Of a stretch of 64,000 nt of DNA, positions 63,120-64,000 are shown in pieces. Position numbers and translations under genes: made by a program. The notes below the pieces were generated by a model. It made no database searches. It worked only from the letters and a program-made list of their open reading frames with translations, and was not told where the DNA came from. The stretch's first letter is position 1. Each line of letters opens with the position of its first letter. Source of the stretch: Acanthacorydalis orientalis (lineage: Eukaryota > Arthropoda > Insecta > Megaloptera > Corydalidae); assembly GCA_034766995.1 (NCBI GenBank), contig CM068313.1, positions 3,573,404-3,637,403 of the forward strand. Reading direction: 5' to 3'.

Positions 63120-63890
63120 ATTCATTTGTCATCACAAATATTTTTTTTCATCCCGTAAACCACGATAATGTTTTCTTGTCAAAAAGGATCAATAAATCAC
63201 TATTAACGATTTTTACTGTTACTTATGTGCATTTAAATGGCAATACCGACATATTTAGAGTACGAATCTTCAGAAAACCGTCTTAAAAACATGATACAAG
63301 GAAAAATATATTAAAATTCCTTATTATTCTCAATTGTCAAAAAATTAGCAAACATTTTCAACAAAATAGGATATGAAATAACAGAGTAAAAAACATGTTA
63401 AGAAGTAGAAAAAATCCAAATAGTATTAAGAATAAATCTCATAATTATAAAATTAATTGTGAAACTTATAATAAATATATAGGATAAAGCATAAACGGTA
63501 AGAACAACATACAAAGAAAATGTATCAAACGTTAAATATCAGAATGAGAAAATCCAGAATAGCGTGACACATTTTAGAAAATGGCTACACTTTCACAAAG
63601 TTAAATCTAATAAAACAAATCGAAAATAGTAGAGGCTTAGTGATATTTTTCTGTACCTTAGTTCTCTGAAGATAATCACCATCGCCATCGAAATGCGTAT
63701 AAGCAACAATTTATTGAACATTTTTGATCAGAAACACTTTGTGATCTGATGGGATGAAAAAGAGTTAATTTAAGTATCGCTATACAAAAAAAGTTCAGCT
63801 TAATTTTAAATTATACAATAAGTTTAAGGATATAAACTCGAGATGACTTTACTAGTGAGTATCGTATACATATTTTAACAATAAGACATT
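63120..63890. repeat. long foldback-family copy
   Basis: The left arm (about 63,125-63,260) reads TTTTTTCATCCCGTAAACCA, TTTTCTTGTCAAAAAGGATC, AATAAATCACTATTAACG and ACTTATGTGCATTTAAATGG. The right arm (about 63,670-63,780) is its inverse: CCATCGCCATCGAAATGCGT, TTTATTGAACATTTTTGATC then AGAAACACTTTGTGATCTG, GGGATGAAAAAG. About 400 bp separate the arms. Sequence from 63,790 on matches 35,015-35,110. Confidence 0.7.
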
Positions 63891-64000
63891 GAATACTAAT
63901 TAAAATTTACATTGAGTATTAATATTAATAAAAGTCATAGTACGAGCAGTCTATTGTGATTTTTTTGCTACTTATAATAATAATGAAAATGCAATCAATG

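Overview
This window is eukaryotic nuclear DNA, very AT-rich, with spliced genes. Introns are GT-AG, with one GC-AG exception, and many are only about 60-110 nt long. Protein content (ISWI, METTL16, a BLTP3/UHRF1BP1-type lipid-transfer protein, ZC3H11A, Pax6) and two degenerate mariner elements point to an arthropod, most likely an insect. I cannot name the species. Long (TA)n microsatellites recur roughly every 1-2 kb. I saw no rRNA, convincing tRNA, CRISPR array or prokaryotic feature.

Left half (1-31,700), gene-dense. In order: the 3' end of an ASH/PapD-like domain gene (+); a CARHSP1-like cold-shock protein (-); ISWI chromatin remodeller (+); a small coiled-coil gene, possibly HAUS1 (-); METTL16 RNA methyltransferase (+); BLTP3/UHRF1BP1 homolog over 18 exons (+); and a ZC3H11A-like mRNA-export zinc-finger gene (+). 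CARHSP1/ISWI and HAUS1-like/METTL16 are head-to-head pairs. Exon models were built by hand from reading-frame continuity, splice signals and remembered family sequences. Phases close to intact ORFs in every complete gene: 130, 1020, 222, 625, 1352 and 456 aa.

Right half (31,700-64,000), gene-poor. The only confident gene is the 3' part of Pax6 on the minus strand (homeodomain to the canonical C-terminus; four exons, 46,248 to 44,100). Its paired-domain exons were not found. The 17.7 kb to the right is probably Pax6 intron or upstream DNA and holds three GC/CpG-rich islands. The rest is repeat-rich: two internally deleted mariners with inverted ends, an 83-bp mariner-type MITE, an 81-bp minisatellite with an open 27-residue periodic frame, a 524-bp tandem repeat, an array of (TA)n-bearing modules interrupted by a 421-bp inverted-repeat element, and a dispersed family of foldback elements.

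The genes are unrelated housekeeping or developmental loci, not an operon-like system. I found no convincing new biological system. The best leads are the repeat families, the GC-AG intron in METTL16, two stop-free in-frame mini-introns, and the candidate small exons of the BLTP3 gene.
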